From: Gammaproteobacteria bacterium
GTDB lineage: Bacteria > Pseudomonadota > Gammaproteobacteria > Pseudomonadales > Pseudomonadaceae
DNA length: 64,000 bases
NCBI GenBank assembly: GCA_018816095.1
Contig: JAHIWP010000036.1
Span: forward strand, 1 to 64,000
Direction of reading: 5' to 3'
Below are positions 30,590 to 40,020 of the stretch, in pieces. The notes under the pieces were generated by a model. It was not told the origin of the DNA, made no database searches, and saw nothing but the letters and a program-made list of their open reading frames with translations. Position numbers and translations under genes: made by a program. Position 1 is the stretch's first letter; each line of letters starts with the position of its first letter.

Positions 30590-32035
30590 ATGCAATGGGA
30601 AACCGTAATCGGGCTGGAAATTCACGCCCAGCTCAGCACCCAATCGAAGATTTTCTCCGCCAGCGCCATCACTTTTGGTGCCGAGCCCAACACCCAGGCC
30701 AGCCTGATTGACCTGGGCATGCCCGGCACGTTACCGGTACTGAACGCCGAAGCGGTGCGCATGGCCTGTAAATTCGGCCTGGCGATTGATGCTGAAATCG
30801 CCGGCACCAACATCTTCGCCCGTAAAAACTACTTCTACCCAGACCTGCCCAAGGGCTATCAGACCAGCCAGATGGATCACCCCATCGTCGGCAAGGGCTT
30901 CCTTGATATCACCCTGGAAGACGGCAGCCAGAAGCGCATCGGCATCACCCGTGCGCACCTGGAAGAAGACGCCGGCAAAAGCCTGCACGAAGACTTCCAT
31001 GGCATGAGCGGTATCGACCTCAACCGTGCCGGCACGCCGCTGCTGGAGATCGTCTCCGAGCCGGACATCCGCTCGGCCAAAGAAGCCGTGGCCTATGTCA
31101 AAGCCATCCACGCGCTGGTGCGCTATCTGAGCATCTGCGACGGCAACATGGCCGAAGGCTCGCTGCGCTGCGACTGCAACGTCTCGGTACGCCCCAAAGG
31201 CCAGGCCGAGTTCGGCACCCGCGCCGAGATCAAGAACGTCAACTCGTTCCGCTTTATCGAAAAAGCCATCAACCACGAAGTGCAGCGGCAGATAGAGCTG
31301 ATCGAAGACGGCGGCAAAGTGGTGCAGGAAACCCGCCTGTACGACCCGAACAAGGACCAGACGCGCTCCATGCGCAGCAAGGAAGAAGCCAACGACTACC
31401 GTTACTTCCCCTGCCCTGACCTGCTGCCGGTGGTGATCGAGCAAAGCTTCCTCGACGAAGTACGCGCCACGCTGCCGGAACTGCCAGTCGAAAAACGCGC
31501 ACGCTTTGAAAGCGAGTTCGGCCTATCCGCCTACGACGCCGACGTACTGGCCGCCAGCCGCGAACTGGCCGACTACTTCGAGGCCGTCAACGCCGTGTGT
31601 GGCGATGCCAAGCTGGCCGCCAACTGGGTGATGGGCGAGCTGTCCAGCCTGCTCAACAAGGACAACCTGGACATCGAGCAGTCGCCGGTGAGCGCCGAGC
31701 AGCTGGGCGGGATGATCCTGCGCATCAAGGACAACACCATCAGCGGCAAGATCGCCAAGATGGTCTTCGAGGCCATGGCCAACGGCGAAGGCAGTGCTGA
31801 CCAGGTTATCGAAGCCAAAGGCCTGAAACAGGTCACCGACTCCGGCGCCATCGAAGCCATGCTCGATGACGTACTGGCGGCCAACGCCGAGCAAGTTGAA
31901 CAGTACCGCGCCAGCGATGAAGCCAAGCGCGGCAAGATGTTCGGCTTCTTTGTCGGCCAGGCGATGAAAGCCTCGAAAGGCAAGGCCAACCCCGGCCAGG
32001 TGAACCAACTGCTGAAGCAAAAGCTCGAAGGCTGA
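30590..32035 (+). CDS. gatB: Aspartyl/glutamyl-tRNA amidotransferase subunit B
   Basis: GatB is the kinase/transamidase subunit that activates the misacylated Asp- or Glu-tRNA and amidates it. The 481-residue protein starts with the family motif GLEIHAQL, contains the [10 protein letters not shown] segment and the CDCNVSVRP region, and ends in a YqeY-like helical tail. It is the last of the three gat genes and is followed by a strong terminator. Confidence 0.98.
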   Translation: MQWETVIGLEIHAQLSTQSKIFSASAITFGAEPNTQASLIDLGMPGTLPVLNAEAVRMACKFGLAIDAEIAGTNIFARKNYFYPDLPKGYQTSQMDHPIVGKGFLDITLEDGSQKRIGITRAHLEEDAGKSLHEDFHGMSGIDLNRAGTPLLEIVSEPDIRSAKEAVAYVKAIHALVRYLSICDGNMAEGSLRCDCNVSVRPKGQAEFGTRAEIKNVNSFRFIEKAINHEVQRQIELIEDGGKVVQETRLYDPNKDQTRSMRSKEEANDYRYFPCPDLLPVVIEQSFLDEVRATLPELPVEKRARFESEFGLSAYDADVLAASRELADYFEAVNAVCGDAKLAANWVMGELSSLLNKDNLDIEQSPVSAEQLGGMILRIKDNTISGKIAKMVFEAMANGEGSADQVIEAKGLKQVTDSGAIEAMLDDVLAANAEQVEQYRASDEAKRGKMFGFFVGQAMKASKGKANPGQVNQLLKQKLEG

Positions 32036-32078
32036 GCCGACGCTCATCCAAACCGCAGGCCATGGACGGCCCGCACCG

Positions 32079-32109
32079 ACAACGCCGGGTTCGCCCGGCG
32101 TTGTTTTGT
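32079..32109 (+). terminator. Rho-independent terminator after gatB
   Basis: A perfect 11-bp stem (32079-32089 with 32094-32104) closes a TTCG tetraloop and leads into a T-rich tail (TTTTGTT, partly within the stem). It separates gatCAB from the small lipoprotein gene. Confidence 0.88.
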
Positions 32110-32162
32110 TCGTAAGGCGGGTAGAGCGCAGCGCCCCCTAACCCCCATCCAGCGGAGACTCT

Positions 32163-32534
32163 ATGCGCCTGATCTTGATTGCCATCGCCAGCTTGCTGCT
32201 CAGTGCCTGCGCCACCCAGGGCACAATTGATCCGAACGGTTATCGCGCCGAAGGCCAGGCGTCCTATTACGGCGCACGCCATCACGGCAACAAAACCGCC
32301 AGCGGTGAGCGTTTCGACCAGCACGCGCTGACCGCCGCGCACCGTAGCCTGCCATTCGGCAGCCGCGTACAGGTCACTAACTTGCGCAATGACAAAACCG
32401 TGGTGGTGCGCATCAACGACCGCGGCCCTTACGCCAAAAAGCGCATTATCGACCTCTCGCAAAAAGCTGCCGAACAGCTGGATATGCTGCGTGACGGCGT
32501 GGTGCCGGTGCGCGTAGAACAATTGTCCGACTGA
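32163..32534 (+). CDS. Small RlpA-like double-psi beta-barrel lipoprotein
   Basis: The 123-residue protein has a lipoprotein signal with lipobox LLSAC (Cys16) and one double-psi beta-barrel domain (about 30-115, with [27 protein letters not shown] and [18 protein letters not shown]). It resembles RlpA without the SPOR domain, so it may act on glycan strands without septal targeting; enzymatic activity is not proven. A full-length RlpA is encoded at 55180-56184. GGAG lies upstream of the ATG. Confidence 0.85.
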   Translation: MRLILIAIASLLLSACATQGTIDPNGYRAEGQASYYGARHHGNKTASGERFDQHALTAAHRSLPFGSRVQVTNLRNDKTVVVRINDRGPYAKKRIIDLSQKAAEQLDMLRDGVVPVRVEQLSD

Positions 32535-32634
32535 ACACAGCTGTTTACAAAGAAGCCATGGACAGCCCTGTTTAGCCTCTGGCGCAACGCAAGCCGATGA
32601 TTAAACTAGCGCCACTTTTATGGAGCCCCCTGCA

Positions 32635-33726
32635 ATGACCTTGATGACCTTTGTTTACCTGATCGCCGGCCTGGTGCTGCTGGTGGCCGGCGCTGAAGTG
32701 CTGGTACGCGGCGCTGCCAAACTGGCCGCACAATTCGGCATTCCGCCGCTGATCATCGGCCTCACTGTGGTGGCATTTGGTACCAGCGCGCCGGAAACCG
32801 CCGTCAGCGTGCAAGCCGCCTTCAATAGCAGCGGCGACCTGGCGATTGGTAACGTAATCGGCAGCAATATCGCCAACGTCCTGCTGATTCTCGGCCTGAC
32901 CGCGGTGGTTGCACCGCTGATCGTCTCGCGCCAGCTGATCCGCCTGGACGTCCCGATCATGATCGGCGCCAGCCTGGTGGTGTATGCTCTGGCCTGGGAT
33001 GGCAGCCTCAGCCGCCTCGATGGCGCCCTGCTGTTTGCTGGCGTGCTGGCTTACACCGGCTTCCTGATCATCAGTTCGCGCCGCGACAAGAGCGCTGTCG
33101 CCGAGGATGACGAGTTTGCCAAGGAATTCGGCCTTGATGAGCCGGCCAAGCCCTATGCCTGGGCGATCAACCTGGGCCTGATCATTGCCGGCCTGGTGCT
33201 GCTGGTCACAGGCTCGAACTTCCTGGTCGAGAGCGCCGTCACCATGGCCCGCGCCCTGGGCATCTCGGAGCTGGTGATCGGCCTGACCGTGGTGGCTATT
33301 GGCACCTCACTGCCGGAGTTGGCGACCTCGATCATGGCGGCCATCAAGGGCGAGCGCGACATCGCCGTGGGCAATATCGTGGGCAGCAACATCTTCAACC
33401 TGCTGTGCGTGCTCGGCCTGGCCTCGATGGTCTCGCCGCAGGCGATCAATGTGGCGGCCAACGCCCTGGCCTTCGACTTCCCGGTGATGATCGCCGTGGC
33501 CGTGGCCTGCCTGCCAATTTTCTTCGCCGGTTACCGCATCAACCGCTGGGAAGGCTTGCTGTTCCTGGCCTACTACGTGGCCTACACGGTTTACCTGGTG
33601 CTGTCGTCGACTGGCAAGCCGTTCGCCGAGGTCTTCGGTGAGGCCATGCTGGGTTATGCCTTGCCACTGACCGCCGTGACTCTGGTGATCATTGCCGGAC
33701 GCGCCTGGCACAAGCAGAAAGCCTGA
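32635..33726 (+). CDS. Calcium/sodium antiporter (YrbG type)
   Basis: The 363-residue inner-membrane protein belongs to the Ca/cation antiporter (CaCA) superfamily. Two homologous halves each carry an alpha-repeat: GTSAPETAVSVQAA with GNVIGSNIANVLLILG in the first, and GTSLPELATSIMAA with GNIVGSNIFNLLCVLG in the second. About ten transmembrane helices are expected. The ATG at 32635 is preceded by GGAG; an ATG five codons earlier is less likely. The transported ion is inferred from family. Confidence 0.92.
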   Translation: MTLMTFVYLIAGLVLLVAGAEVLVRGAAKLAAQFGIPPLIIGLTVVAFGTSAPETAVSVQAAFNSSGDLAIGNVIGSNIANVLLILGLTAVVAPLIVSRQLIRLDVPIMIGASLVVYALAWDGSLSRLDGALLFAGVLAYTGFLIISSRRDKSAVAEDDEFAKEFGLDEPAKPYAWAINLGLIIAGLVLLVTGSNFLVESAVTMARALGISELVIGLTVVAIGTSLPELATSIMAAIKGERDIAVGNIVGSNIFNLLCVLGLASMVSPQAINVAANALAFDFPVMIAVAVACLPIFFAGYRINRWEGLLFLAYYVAYTVYLVLSSTGKPFAEVFGEAMLGYALPLTAVTLVIIAGRAWHKQKA

Positions 33727-33749
33727 GGGGCCATTAGGAGAAGAGCCGC

Positions 33750-34127
33750 ATGAGTGACAGCCACGAACAGGGCCTGAAGGTCCGCCGCGAAGTAATGGGC
33801 GACGCCTTTGTCGACCGCGCCCTGAACAACGCCAGCGACTTTACCCAGCCGCTGCAGGACTTCGTTAACCAGCACGCCTGGGGTGGCGTCTGGACCCGCG
33901 AAGGCCTGGACCGTAAGACCCGTAGCCTGATCACTCTGTCGGCACTGACGGCGCTGAAGTGCCCGCAGGAACTCAAGGGCCATGTGCGTGGCGCACTGAA
34001 CAACGGCTGCACCGTAGAAGAAATCCGCGAAACCCTGCTGCACTGCGCGGTGTATGCCGGCGTCCCCGCCGCCATCGACGCCTTCCGCGCAGCGCAGGAA
34101 GTGATCGACGACTTCCAGAACGTCTGA
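33750..34127 (+). CDS. Carboxymuconolactone decarboxylase family protein
   Basis: The 125-residue protein is a single CMD domain, like PcaC, with the LITLSALTALKCPQEL and HVRGALNNGCTVEEIRE core followed by LLHCAVYAGVPA. Length and sequence fit the gamma-carboxymuconolactone decarboxylase branch, but no other protocatechuate-pathway gene is nearby, so the substrate is uncertain. A bidirectional terminator follows. Confidence 0.82.
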   Translation: MSDSHEQGLKVRREVMGDAFVDRALNNASDFTQPLQDFVNQHAWGGVWTREGLDRKTRSLITLSALTALKCPQELKGHVRGALNNGCTVEEIRETLLHCAVYAGVPAAIDAFRAAQEVIDDFQNV

Positions 34128-34140
34128 ACGCCTGAACAGC

Positions 34141-34170
34141 AAAAAGCCGACGCAAACGTCGGCTTTTTTT
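34141..34170. terminator. Bidirectional terminator between the CMD gene and the AEC transporter gene
   Basis: A perfect 12-bp stem (34141-34152 with 34157-34168) has A residues on one side and T residues on the other, with a CAAA loop. It serves both convergent transcripts. Confidence 0.93.
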
Positions 34171-34197
34171 GTACCTGCGCTAGGCCCGCCAACAGCG

Positions 34198-35139
34198 CTA
34201 GATCCAGCCCACCCACTGCAAGGCCAACAACCCCAGGTTGGTACTGATGACCGACGCCAGCGTGGTGATCACAATAATCGCGGCGGCCAACTGATAGTTA
34301 GCGCCCACCGCTTTGGCCATGACAAAGCTGGCCGCCGCCGTCGGGCTGACAAAATATAAAAACAGAATGCCCAGGTCGGCGCCGCGAAAACCGCACAGCA
34401 CCGCGCCCAGTGTAGCCAGGAACGGCAACCAGAGCACTTTCATTAAGCTTGAGCTGACGGCCATGCCACTGCCTTGTCGCAGGGAATCCAGGGTCAGCGT
34501 GCCGCCAATACAGATCAACGCCAGCGGCAGGCTCATTTGCGCAAAGTAACCACCGGAGGTCAGCAGCCACTCGGGCAGTGGGATGTGCCACGCGGCAATA
34601 GGAATCGCCAGCAGCACACCAATGATCAGCGGATTGCTGGCAATGCTCTTGCTCAGGCTCCAGACATCGGTCTTCGCCTGTGGGCTATAAATCGCCAGGA
34701 TGATGGCCGACAAGACGTTGTAACTGAGGATCACCACGCCGCCGAGCACGGCACCGACCGACAGCCCATAATCGCCATACATACTGGTGGCCAGCGCCAG
34801 CCCGACAATGCCGTTATTGCCGCGAAAGGCGCCCTGGGTGTAGATACCGCGATCCGCCTCGGGGCAGCGCACGATTGACCAGCCCCACGCCAGCAGGAAG
34901 CACCCCAGGGTGGCCAGCACAAAGTACAACAGCAGTGCCGGCTGCAACGCGGTGCTTAGGTCCGCCTTGATGATGCCGAGAAACAGCAGAGTCGGCAGAG
35001 TGCCGCGAAACACCAGCGTCGAGGCGGTGTTGATAAACGCCGCATCAATCAACCCGAAGCGCTTGAGTGCCACGCCGAGAAACAGCATGGAGAAGACTGG
35101 CGCGGTAACGCCGATGGTTTGCTGAACGATGGCAAGCAT
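34198..35139 (-). CDS. AEC family transporter
   Basis: The 313-residue integral membrane protein matches the auxin efflux carrier (AEC) family, with about ten transmembrane helices, an early GVALKRFGLID segment and FRGNNGIVGLALA in the middle. Bacterial members export or import organic acids such as malate or malonate; the substrate cannot be read here. It lies downstream of roxSR on the same strand with a 104-base gap. Confidence 0.85.
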   Translation of the reverse strand: MLAIVQQTIGVTAPVFSMLFLGVALKRFGLIDAAFINTASTLVFRGTLPTLLFLGIIKADLSTALQPALLLYFVLATLGCFLLAWGWSIVRCPEADRGIYTQGAFRGNNGIVGLALATSMYGDYGLSVGAVLGGVVILSYNVLSAIILAIYSPQAKTDVWSLSKSIASNPLIIGVLLAIPIAAWHIPLPEWLLTSGGYFAQMSLPLALICIGGTLTLDSLRQGSGMAVSSSLMKVLWLPFLATLGAVLCGFRGADLGILFLYFVSPTAAASFVMAKAVGANYQLAAAIIVITTLASVISTNLGLLALQWVGWI

Positions 35140-35243
35140 GACAGCCCCTGACGAGCCACTTAGTTAGGGGGCTAATGATAGCAAGGTCGCTTAGCAGAAA
35201 GCTTTCAACAGCCTTTCATGCCGTAAAAATACGCCCGCAGCGC

Positions 35244-35804
35244 CTAGCGCCGAACCGGGCGCTTCTGCAGTTTGCGTTGCAAGGTGCGCCGGTGCATGCC
35301 CAGAGCGCGGGCCGTGGCGGAGATATTGCCTTCATGTTCGCTGAGCACGCGCTGGATATGCTCCCACTGCAGGCGGTCCACCGACATGGGATTTTCCGGC
35401 ACCAGGGTGTCCAGATCGGCATGCTGGGTGAGCAGCGCAGCCAGTACGTCATCGGCATCGGCAGGCTTGCACAGGTAGTTGCAGGCGCCGCGCTTGATTG
35501 CCTCCACCGCAGTAGCGATGCTCGAATAGCCGGTGAGAATCACCACGCGCATCTCGGCATCCAGCTCCAGCAGCTTGGGCAGCAGCACCAGGCCGGAGTC
35601 GCCTTCCATTTTCAGGTCGACCACCGCGTAATCCGGCAAATCCTGCTCGGCCATTGCCAGGCCTTCTTCGGCCGAGCCGGCGGTGGAAACCCGCAGGCCA
35701 CGACGGCTCATGGCGCGCGCCATCACGCGGGTGAAGGTGGGGTCATCATCAACCAACAGCAGGTGCGGTTGTTCTTCACCTTCGAACAGCACTTCATCGC
35801 TCAT
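35244..35804 (-). CDS. roxR: Redox response regulator RoxR (RegA/PrrA family)
   Basis: RoxR is the DNA-binding regulator paired with RoxS; in pseudomonads it controls terminal oxidases and cyanide or respiratory-inhibitor responses. The 186-residue protein has a receiver domain (about 12-128) with phosphoacceptor Asp63 (VVDLKMEGD) and a C-terminal Fis-type helix-turn-helix (about 140-182, NISATARALGMHRRTLQRKL). It lies 12 bases after roxS on the same transcript. Confidence 0.94.
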   Translation of the reverse strand: MSDEVLFEGEEQPHLLLVDDDPTFTRVMARAMSRRGLRVSTAGSAEEGLAMAEQDLPDYAVVDLKMEGDSGLVLLPKLLELDAEMRVVILTGYSSIATAVEAIKRGACNYLCKPADADDVLAALLTQHADLDTLVPENPMSVDRLQWEHIQRVLSEHEGNISATARALGMHRRTLQRKLQKRPVRR

Positions 35805-35816
35805 TCGGGTATTTCC

Positions 35817-37070
35817 TTAGCTTCGGCCATAGGCGCGCGGCAACTTCAGCTCGGTGAGCGTGCCGCCTTCTTCGTGGTTATACAGTTTAACCGTACCGCC
35901 GGCACGGGTGACGCTGGCCTGACTAAGGAACAAACCCAAACCGAAGCCCTTGCCTTTCGTGGTAAAGAACGGCCGCCCCAGCTGCTCGGCAATCGCCAGC
36001 GGCACGCCGGCACCGAAGTCGCGGATACTCAGGCGCAGCCACTGGTGATCCCAGTCCAGGCGGATATCCAATTTGTCCGGGCAGGCATCGGCGGCGTTGT
36101 TCAGCAAATTGAGCAACGCCTGGGTCAAGTCGGCCGGCGGCATCATCTTCGGTGGCGTGCCACGACCCAGACATTGATAGCGATAGCTGGCTTCAGGGCG
36201 CATCAGGTGCCAACGGTTGAGGGTGGTTTCCAACCACTCCACCGAGGACAACTCGACCACCGCCTGACGCCGATCCGCCTCAGCGGCGCGCACCAGCTGC
36301 TGCAGGGTTTCCTTGCACAGCTTGACCTGCTCCTGCAGCACGGCGAGGTCTTCTTGCAGCATCGGTTCTTGATGTTCGCGGCGCAGCTCTTTAATCAGCA
36401 CGCTCATGGTCGCCAATGGTGTGCCCAGCTCGTGCGCCGCACCGGCGGCCTGGGTGGCCACCGCCAGTAACTGCTGATCACGCAGGCCTTCCTCACGACG
36501 ATCAGCGCGCAGTTCTTCCTGCTGACGCAGCTCTTCGGCCATCTTCGCCACAAAAAAGGTGATCAACCCGGCGGCCAAGGCAAAGCTCAGCCACATGCCG
36601 TAGATCAGCAAGCTTTCCCGCGGACCGGCTGGCAACGCCAGCGGGTGCGACCACACCAGCAGAAAGGTGTAACCGCCCAGCGCCAGGCCAGACAAGGTAA
36701 TGGTGTAGAGCCAGGGCAAGGTGGCCGCGGCGATAGTCAGCGGCACAAGGTAATAGGAGACAAAAGGGTTGGTCGAGCCACCGGAGTAGTACAGCAACAC
36801 GCTGTGGATAATCAGGTCGCAAGCCAGTTGCGCGGCGTATTCCTGCTCAGTCACCGGCCACGGCCCGCGCAGACGCAACGCCGTGAGCAGACACAGCACC
36901 AGAGAGACGCCCAGAGTGACGCTCAGCTCCAGCCAGGGCAGCGGTAATGCGCCAGATTTGTAAGCCAGTCCCACGGAACCCGCCTGCGCCGCCAGCACTA
37001 GAATGCGGATCAGGGTCAGGCGCCAGAGGTTTTGCCGGCTCGCCGACAGTAGCTGCACAGGTGCGAGCAT
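35817..37070 (-). CDS. roxS: Redox sensor histidine kinase RoxS (RegB/PrrB family)
   Basis: RoxS senses the state of the respiratory chain and phosphorylates RoxR. The 417-residue protein has about six transmembrane helices (20-175), the ubiquinone-associated motif GGSTNPF (97-103), phosphoacceptor His213 in AAHELGTPLA, Cys252 at the position of the RegB redox-active cysteine, and a C-terminal ATPase domain with GFGLGLFLS. These residues indicate a working RegB-type sensor. No cytochrome oxidase genes lie nearby. Confidence 0.94.
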   Translation of the reverse strand: MLAPVQLLSASRQNLWRLTLIRILVLAAQAGSVGLAYKSGALPLPWLELSVTLGVSLVLCLLTALRLRGPWPVTEQEYAAQLACDLIIHSVLLYYSGGSTNPFVSYYLVPLTIAAATLPWLYTITLSGLALGGYTFLLVWSHPLALPAGPRESLLIYGMWLSFALAAGLITFFVAKMAEELRQQEELRADRREEGLRDQQLLAVATQAAGAAHELGTPLATMSVLIKELRREHQEPMLQEDLAVLQEQVKLCKETLQQLVRAAEADRRQAVVELSSVEWLETTLNRWHLMRPEASYRYQCLGRGTPPKMMPPADLTQALLNLLNNAADACPDKLDIRLDWDHQWLRLSIRDFGAGVPLAIAEQLGRPFFTTKGKGFGLGLFLSQASVTRAGGTVKLYNHEEGGTLTELKLPRAYGRS

Positions 37071-37132
37071 AGAATCTCCAAGATGCTCATTTCGCGAGCC
37101 GCAGGAGTATAACCAAGCCCCTCTACGGCCAA

Positions 37133-37151
37133 CTGCGGCAACACGCCGCAG
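37133..37151. other. Small hairpin in the roxS-SIMPL divergent gap
   Basis: CTGCGGC and GCCGCAG form a perfect 7-bp stem with an AACAC loop, 63 bases upstream of roxS. It lacks a T-tract and has no assigned role. The rest of the 279-base gap shows no clear promoter to my reading. Confidence 0.35.
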
Positions 37152-37349
37152 CCAATAAAAGCGCGAAGAGTCTGTTTCAGATCTCGAGAGCTAGAGCGGG
37201 CCATTTCTAACGCTGTACCGCCGACGCGCAGCAGATCTTAGGCAGATTCTAAAAAGTGGAACCTGGCTTAACCCGTCTAGTCAGATAGCTACGTCTACCC
37301 TCTGGAAAGCTGCGCATAGCCCATGCGCCCATCACATAAAGGAATCGTC

Positions 37350-38078
37350 ATGCTGCTGTTATCCCGCCTCGCCACCGCCTTGCTGCTAAGCGCCGCCACC
37401 TTACTGAGTACTACTGCCATGGCCGAAGACGCACGTTATAACCAGGTCGCACTGCGCGCCGAGGTTAATCAGGAAATCGCCCACGACCTGATGCACGTCA
37501 CCCTCTACACAGAAGCCCAAGACAGCGACCCAGCCGCCCTTGCCGCACAGATCAGCAAGACCCTGAATGCCAGCATCGCTCAGGCGCGCAAGGTCAAAGG
37601 CGTCAGCGTCGCCTCGGGCAGCCGCAACAGTTATCCGATTTATTCTGAAAACAAGGGCGATGATAAGGGCCAGAAAATCACTGCCTGGCGCGAACGCGCC
37701 GAACTGCGCCTGGAAAGTGCGGACTTCAGCGCCCTGTCCACACTCACCGGAGAAATGCTGCAAACCCTGAAGATGGGTGGGATGAATTTCAGCATTGCCG
37801 ACGACACCCGCAAGACCCGCGAAGATGCGCTGCTCAAAGATGCCGTCGCAGCGTTTAAAGCACGCGCCCAACTGGCCACCGAAGCCCTGGGCGGCAGCGG
37901 CTACAAACTGGTCAGCCTGAATCTGAACACGGGCGGCTTCCAACGCCCGATGCCGATGCGCATGGAAATGATGAAAGGCGCCGCCATGATGGATGCCGCG
38001 GTTACGCCAGAGATCGAAGCCGGCACCAGCCAGGTGATCATTAATGCCGATGGGGTGATCGAGGTGCAGATGCCCTGA
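37350..38078 (+). CDS. SIMPL (DUF541) domain periplasmic protein
   Basis: The 242-residue protein has a signal peptide (about 1-27, ending TTAMA) and a SIMPL/DUF541 domain that includes RKVKGVSVASGSRNSYPIYS and FSIADDTRKTREDALLKDAV. Family members are periplasmic or outer-membrane proteins of poorly known function. The ATG at 37350 follows AAGGA; a longer frame starts nine codons earlier. It lies between roxSR (divergent) and the dpp operon. Confidence 0.85.
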   Translation: MLLLSRLATALLLSAATLLSTTAMAEDARYNQVALRAEVNQEIAHDLMHVTLYTEAQDSDPAALAAQISKTLNASIAQARKVKGVSVASGSRNSYPIYSENKGDDKGQKITAWRERAELRLESADFSALSTLTGEMLQTLKMGGMNFSIADDTRKTREDALLKDAVAAFKARAQLATEALGGSGYKLVSLNLNTGGFQRPMPMRMEMMKGAAMMDAAVTPEIEAGTSQVIINADGVIEVQMP

Positions 38079-38098
38079 CATCTGCTACAAACAGAAGC

Positions 38099-38129
38099 AG
38101 CGCCGTTACCCGACGATAGCGGCGCTTTG
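38099..38129 (+). terminator. Weak terminator-like hairpin after the SIMPL gene
   Basis: AGCGCCG (38099-38105) and CGGCGCT (38120-38126) pair around a 14-base loop, followed only by TT. It is a modest candidate for ending the SIMPL transcript. Confidence 0.45.
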
Positions 38130-38200
38130 CCATGTGTTCAGCCCACACTTACAAAAATGCGACACCAACAGATAGTTGCACCGCCATTCCTGCTCTCACT

Positions 38201-38230
38201 GCCACATGCCGCTTGCCGTCGGCATGTGGC
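38201..38230 (+). other. Perfect hairpin in the dppA leader
   Basis: GCCACATGCCG (38201-38211) and CGGCATGTGGC (38220-38230) form a perfect 11-bp stem with an 8-base loop, ending 71 bases before the dppA start. There is no T-tract, so it is not a simple terminator. It may be a leader structure involved in RNA stability or control. Confidence 0.55.
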
Positions 38231-38301
38231 CTGCATAGCTTCACCCAAGGTCTCCACAAGAGCCCCCTCTGGATCACAACCACAATAACCATGAGGTCAC
38301 T

Positions 38302-39900
38302 ATGCGTAAGAATGCCGTCATTCAGGCTCTACTCGCCGCTGGGCTGATCGCCAGCACCCCGCTTGCCAGCGCTGCCGGCAACCTGGTGTTCTGCTCCGAA
38401 GGCAGCCCCGCCGGGTTCGACCCTGGCCTGTACACCACCGGTACCGATTTCGATGCTGCAGCAGAAACTGTGTTCAACCGTTTGAGCCAGTTTGAGCGGG
38501 GCGGCACCGCAGTGATCCCCGGCCTGGCCGAGAAGTGGGAGATCAGCGAAGACGGTCTGAGCTACACCTTCCATCTGCGCCCGAACGTGAAATTCCATAC
38601 CACCGAGTACTTCACGCCGAGCCGCACCTTCAACGCCGATGACGTGCTGTTCACCTTCCAGCGCATGCTCAACACCGACCACCCCTTCCGCAAAGCCTAC
38701 CCGTCGGAGTTTCCCTACTTCACCGACATGGGCATGGACGCCAATATCGCCAAGATCGAAAAACTCGACGACATGACCGTCACGTTCAGCCTCAACGAAG
38801 TGGACGCCGCCTTTATCCAGAACCTGGCGATGAGCTTTGCTTCGATCCAATCCGCCGAGTACGCCGACCAACTGCTCAAGGCCGACAAGGCCGCCGATAT
38901 CAACCAGAAGCCCATCGGCACCGGCCCGTTCGTGTTCAGCCGTTACCAGAAAGACGCGGTGATTCGCTTCAAGAGCAACAAGGAATACTGGCAACCGGAT
39001 GAGGTGAAGATCGACAACCTGATCTTCGCCATCAACACCGACGCCTCGGTGCGCATGCAAAAGCTCAAGGCTGGCGAATGCCAGGTCACCCTGTTCCCAC
39101 GCCCGGCAGATCTGGACGCGCTGAAAAAAGACCCGAATCTGGTCATGCCAGAGCAGGCCGGGTTCAACGTCGGCTATATCGCCTACAACGTCACCCACCC
39201 GCCGTTCGACAAACTCGAAGTACGCCAGGCGCTGGACATGGCGGTGAACAAACAAGGGATCATCGACGCGGTTTACCAGAGCGCCGGTCAGCTGGCCGTC
39301 AACGGCATGCCACCGACCCAGTGGTCGTACAACGACAGCATCAAAGACCCGGCCTACGACCCGGAGAAAGCCAAGGCGCTGCTCAAGGCCGCCGGCGTCA
39401 AGGAAGGCACCGAGATCACCCTGTGGGCCATGCCGGTGCAGCGTCCGTATAATCCCAACGCCAAACTAATGGCCGAGATGCTGCAAAGCGACTGGGCCAA
39501 AGTGGGCATCAAGGCCAAGATCGTCACCTACGAATGGGGCGAATACCTCAAACGCGCCAAGGCCGGCGAACACGACGCCATGCTGATCGGCTGGAGCGGC
39601 GACAACGGTGACCCGGACAACTGGTTGGGCACCCTGTATGGCTGTGATGCGGTAGACGGCAACAACTTCTCCAAGTGGTGTGATGCCGACTACGACAAGC
39701 TGGTGAAAGCCGCCAAGCGCGTGACCGACACCGCCGAGCGCACCGAGCTGTACAAGCAAGCCCAGGTGATCCTCAAACGTGAAGTGCCGATCACACCGAT
39801 CGCCCACTCCACGGTCTACCAGCCAATGAGCAACAAGGTTGTGGACTTCAGGATCAGCCCGTTTGCGTTGAACTCGTTCTACGGCGTCGGCGTTAAGTAA
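38302..39900 (+). CDS. dppA: Dipeptide ABC transporter substrate-binding protein
   Basis: The 532-residue periplasmic protein is a family 5 solute-binding protein, with a signal peptide (about 1-25, LASAA) followed by KTLVFCSEG-like opening NLVFCSEGSPAGFDP. It captures di- or oligopeptides for the DppBCDF importer. The sequence is full length with the conserved NVKFHTTEYFTPSRTFNADDV region split over residues 92-112. Only one binding-protein gene is present here, whereas P. aeruginosa has several near its dpp operon. Confidence 0.95.
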   Translation: MRKNAVIQALLAAGLIASTPLASAAGNLVFCSEGSPAGFDPGLYTTGTDFDAAAETVFNRLSQFERGGTAVIPGLAEKWEISEDGLSYTFHLRPNVKFHTTEYFTPSRTFNADDVLFTFQRMLNTDHPFRKAYPSEFPYFTDMGMDANIAKIEKLDDMTVTFSLNEVDAAFIQNLAMSFASIQSAEYADQLLKADKAADINQKPIGTGPFVFSRYQKDAVIRFKSNKEYWQPDEVKIDNLIFAINTDASVRMQKLKAGECQVTLFPRPADLDALKKDPNLVMPEQAGFNVGYIAYNVTHPPFDKLEVRQALDMAVNKQGIIDAVYQSAGQLAVNGMPPTQWSYNDSIKDPAYDPEKAKALLKAAGVKEGTEITLWAMPVQRPYNPNAKLMAEMLQSDWAKVGIKAKIVTYEWGEYLKRAKAGEHDAMLIGWSGDNGDPDNWLGTLYGCDAVDGNNFSKWCDADYDKLVKAAKRVTDTAERTELYKQAQVILKREVPITPIAHSTVYQPMSNKVVDFRISPFALNSFYGVGVK

Positions 39901-40020
39901 GTACACGCAACACGTCGGTTGGCGGGCGGTTTAGCCCCTCGCCAACCGAGCACCACCTGTAAATACCGCATAACAGCGCCCAGCCATTGCAGCCAGGCGC
40001 GCACTGGAGCACCCATTCGC

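Noticed and set aside
34298..34591. Possible small genes within the AEC transporter region on both strands
   Set aside because: They lie fully inside a well-supported transporter gene and lack ribosome sites or conserved features.
35175..36470. 431-codon plus-strand open frame opposite roxR and roxS
   Set aside because: The minus-strand genes have full functional motifs, while this frame is rich in His, Gln and Arg, as expected for an antisense shadow.
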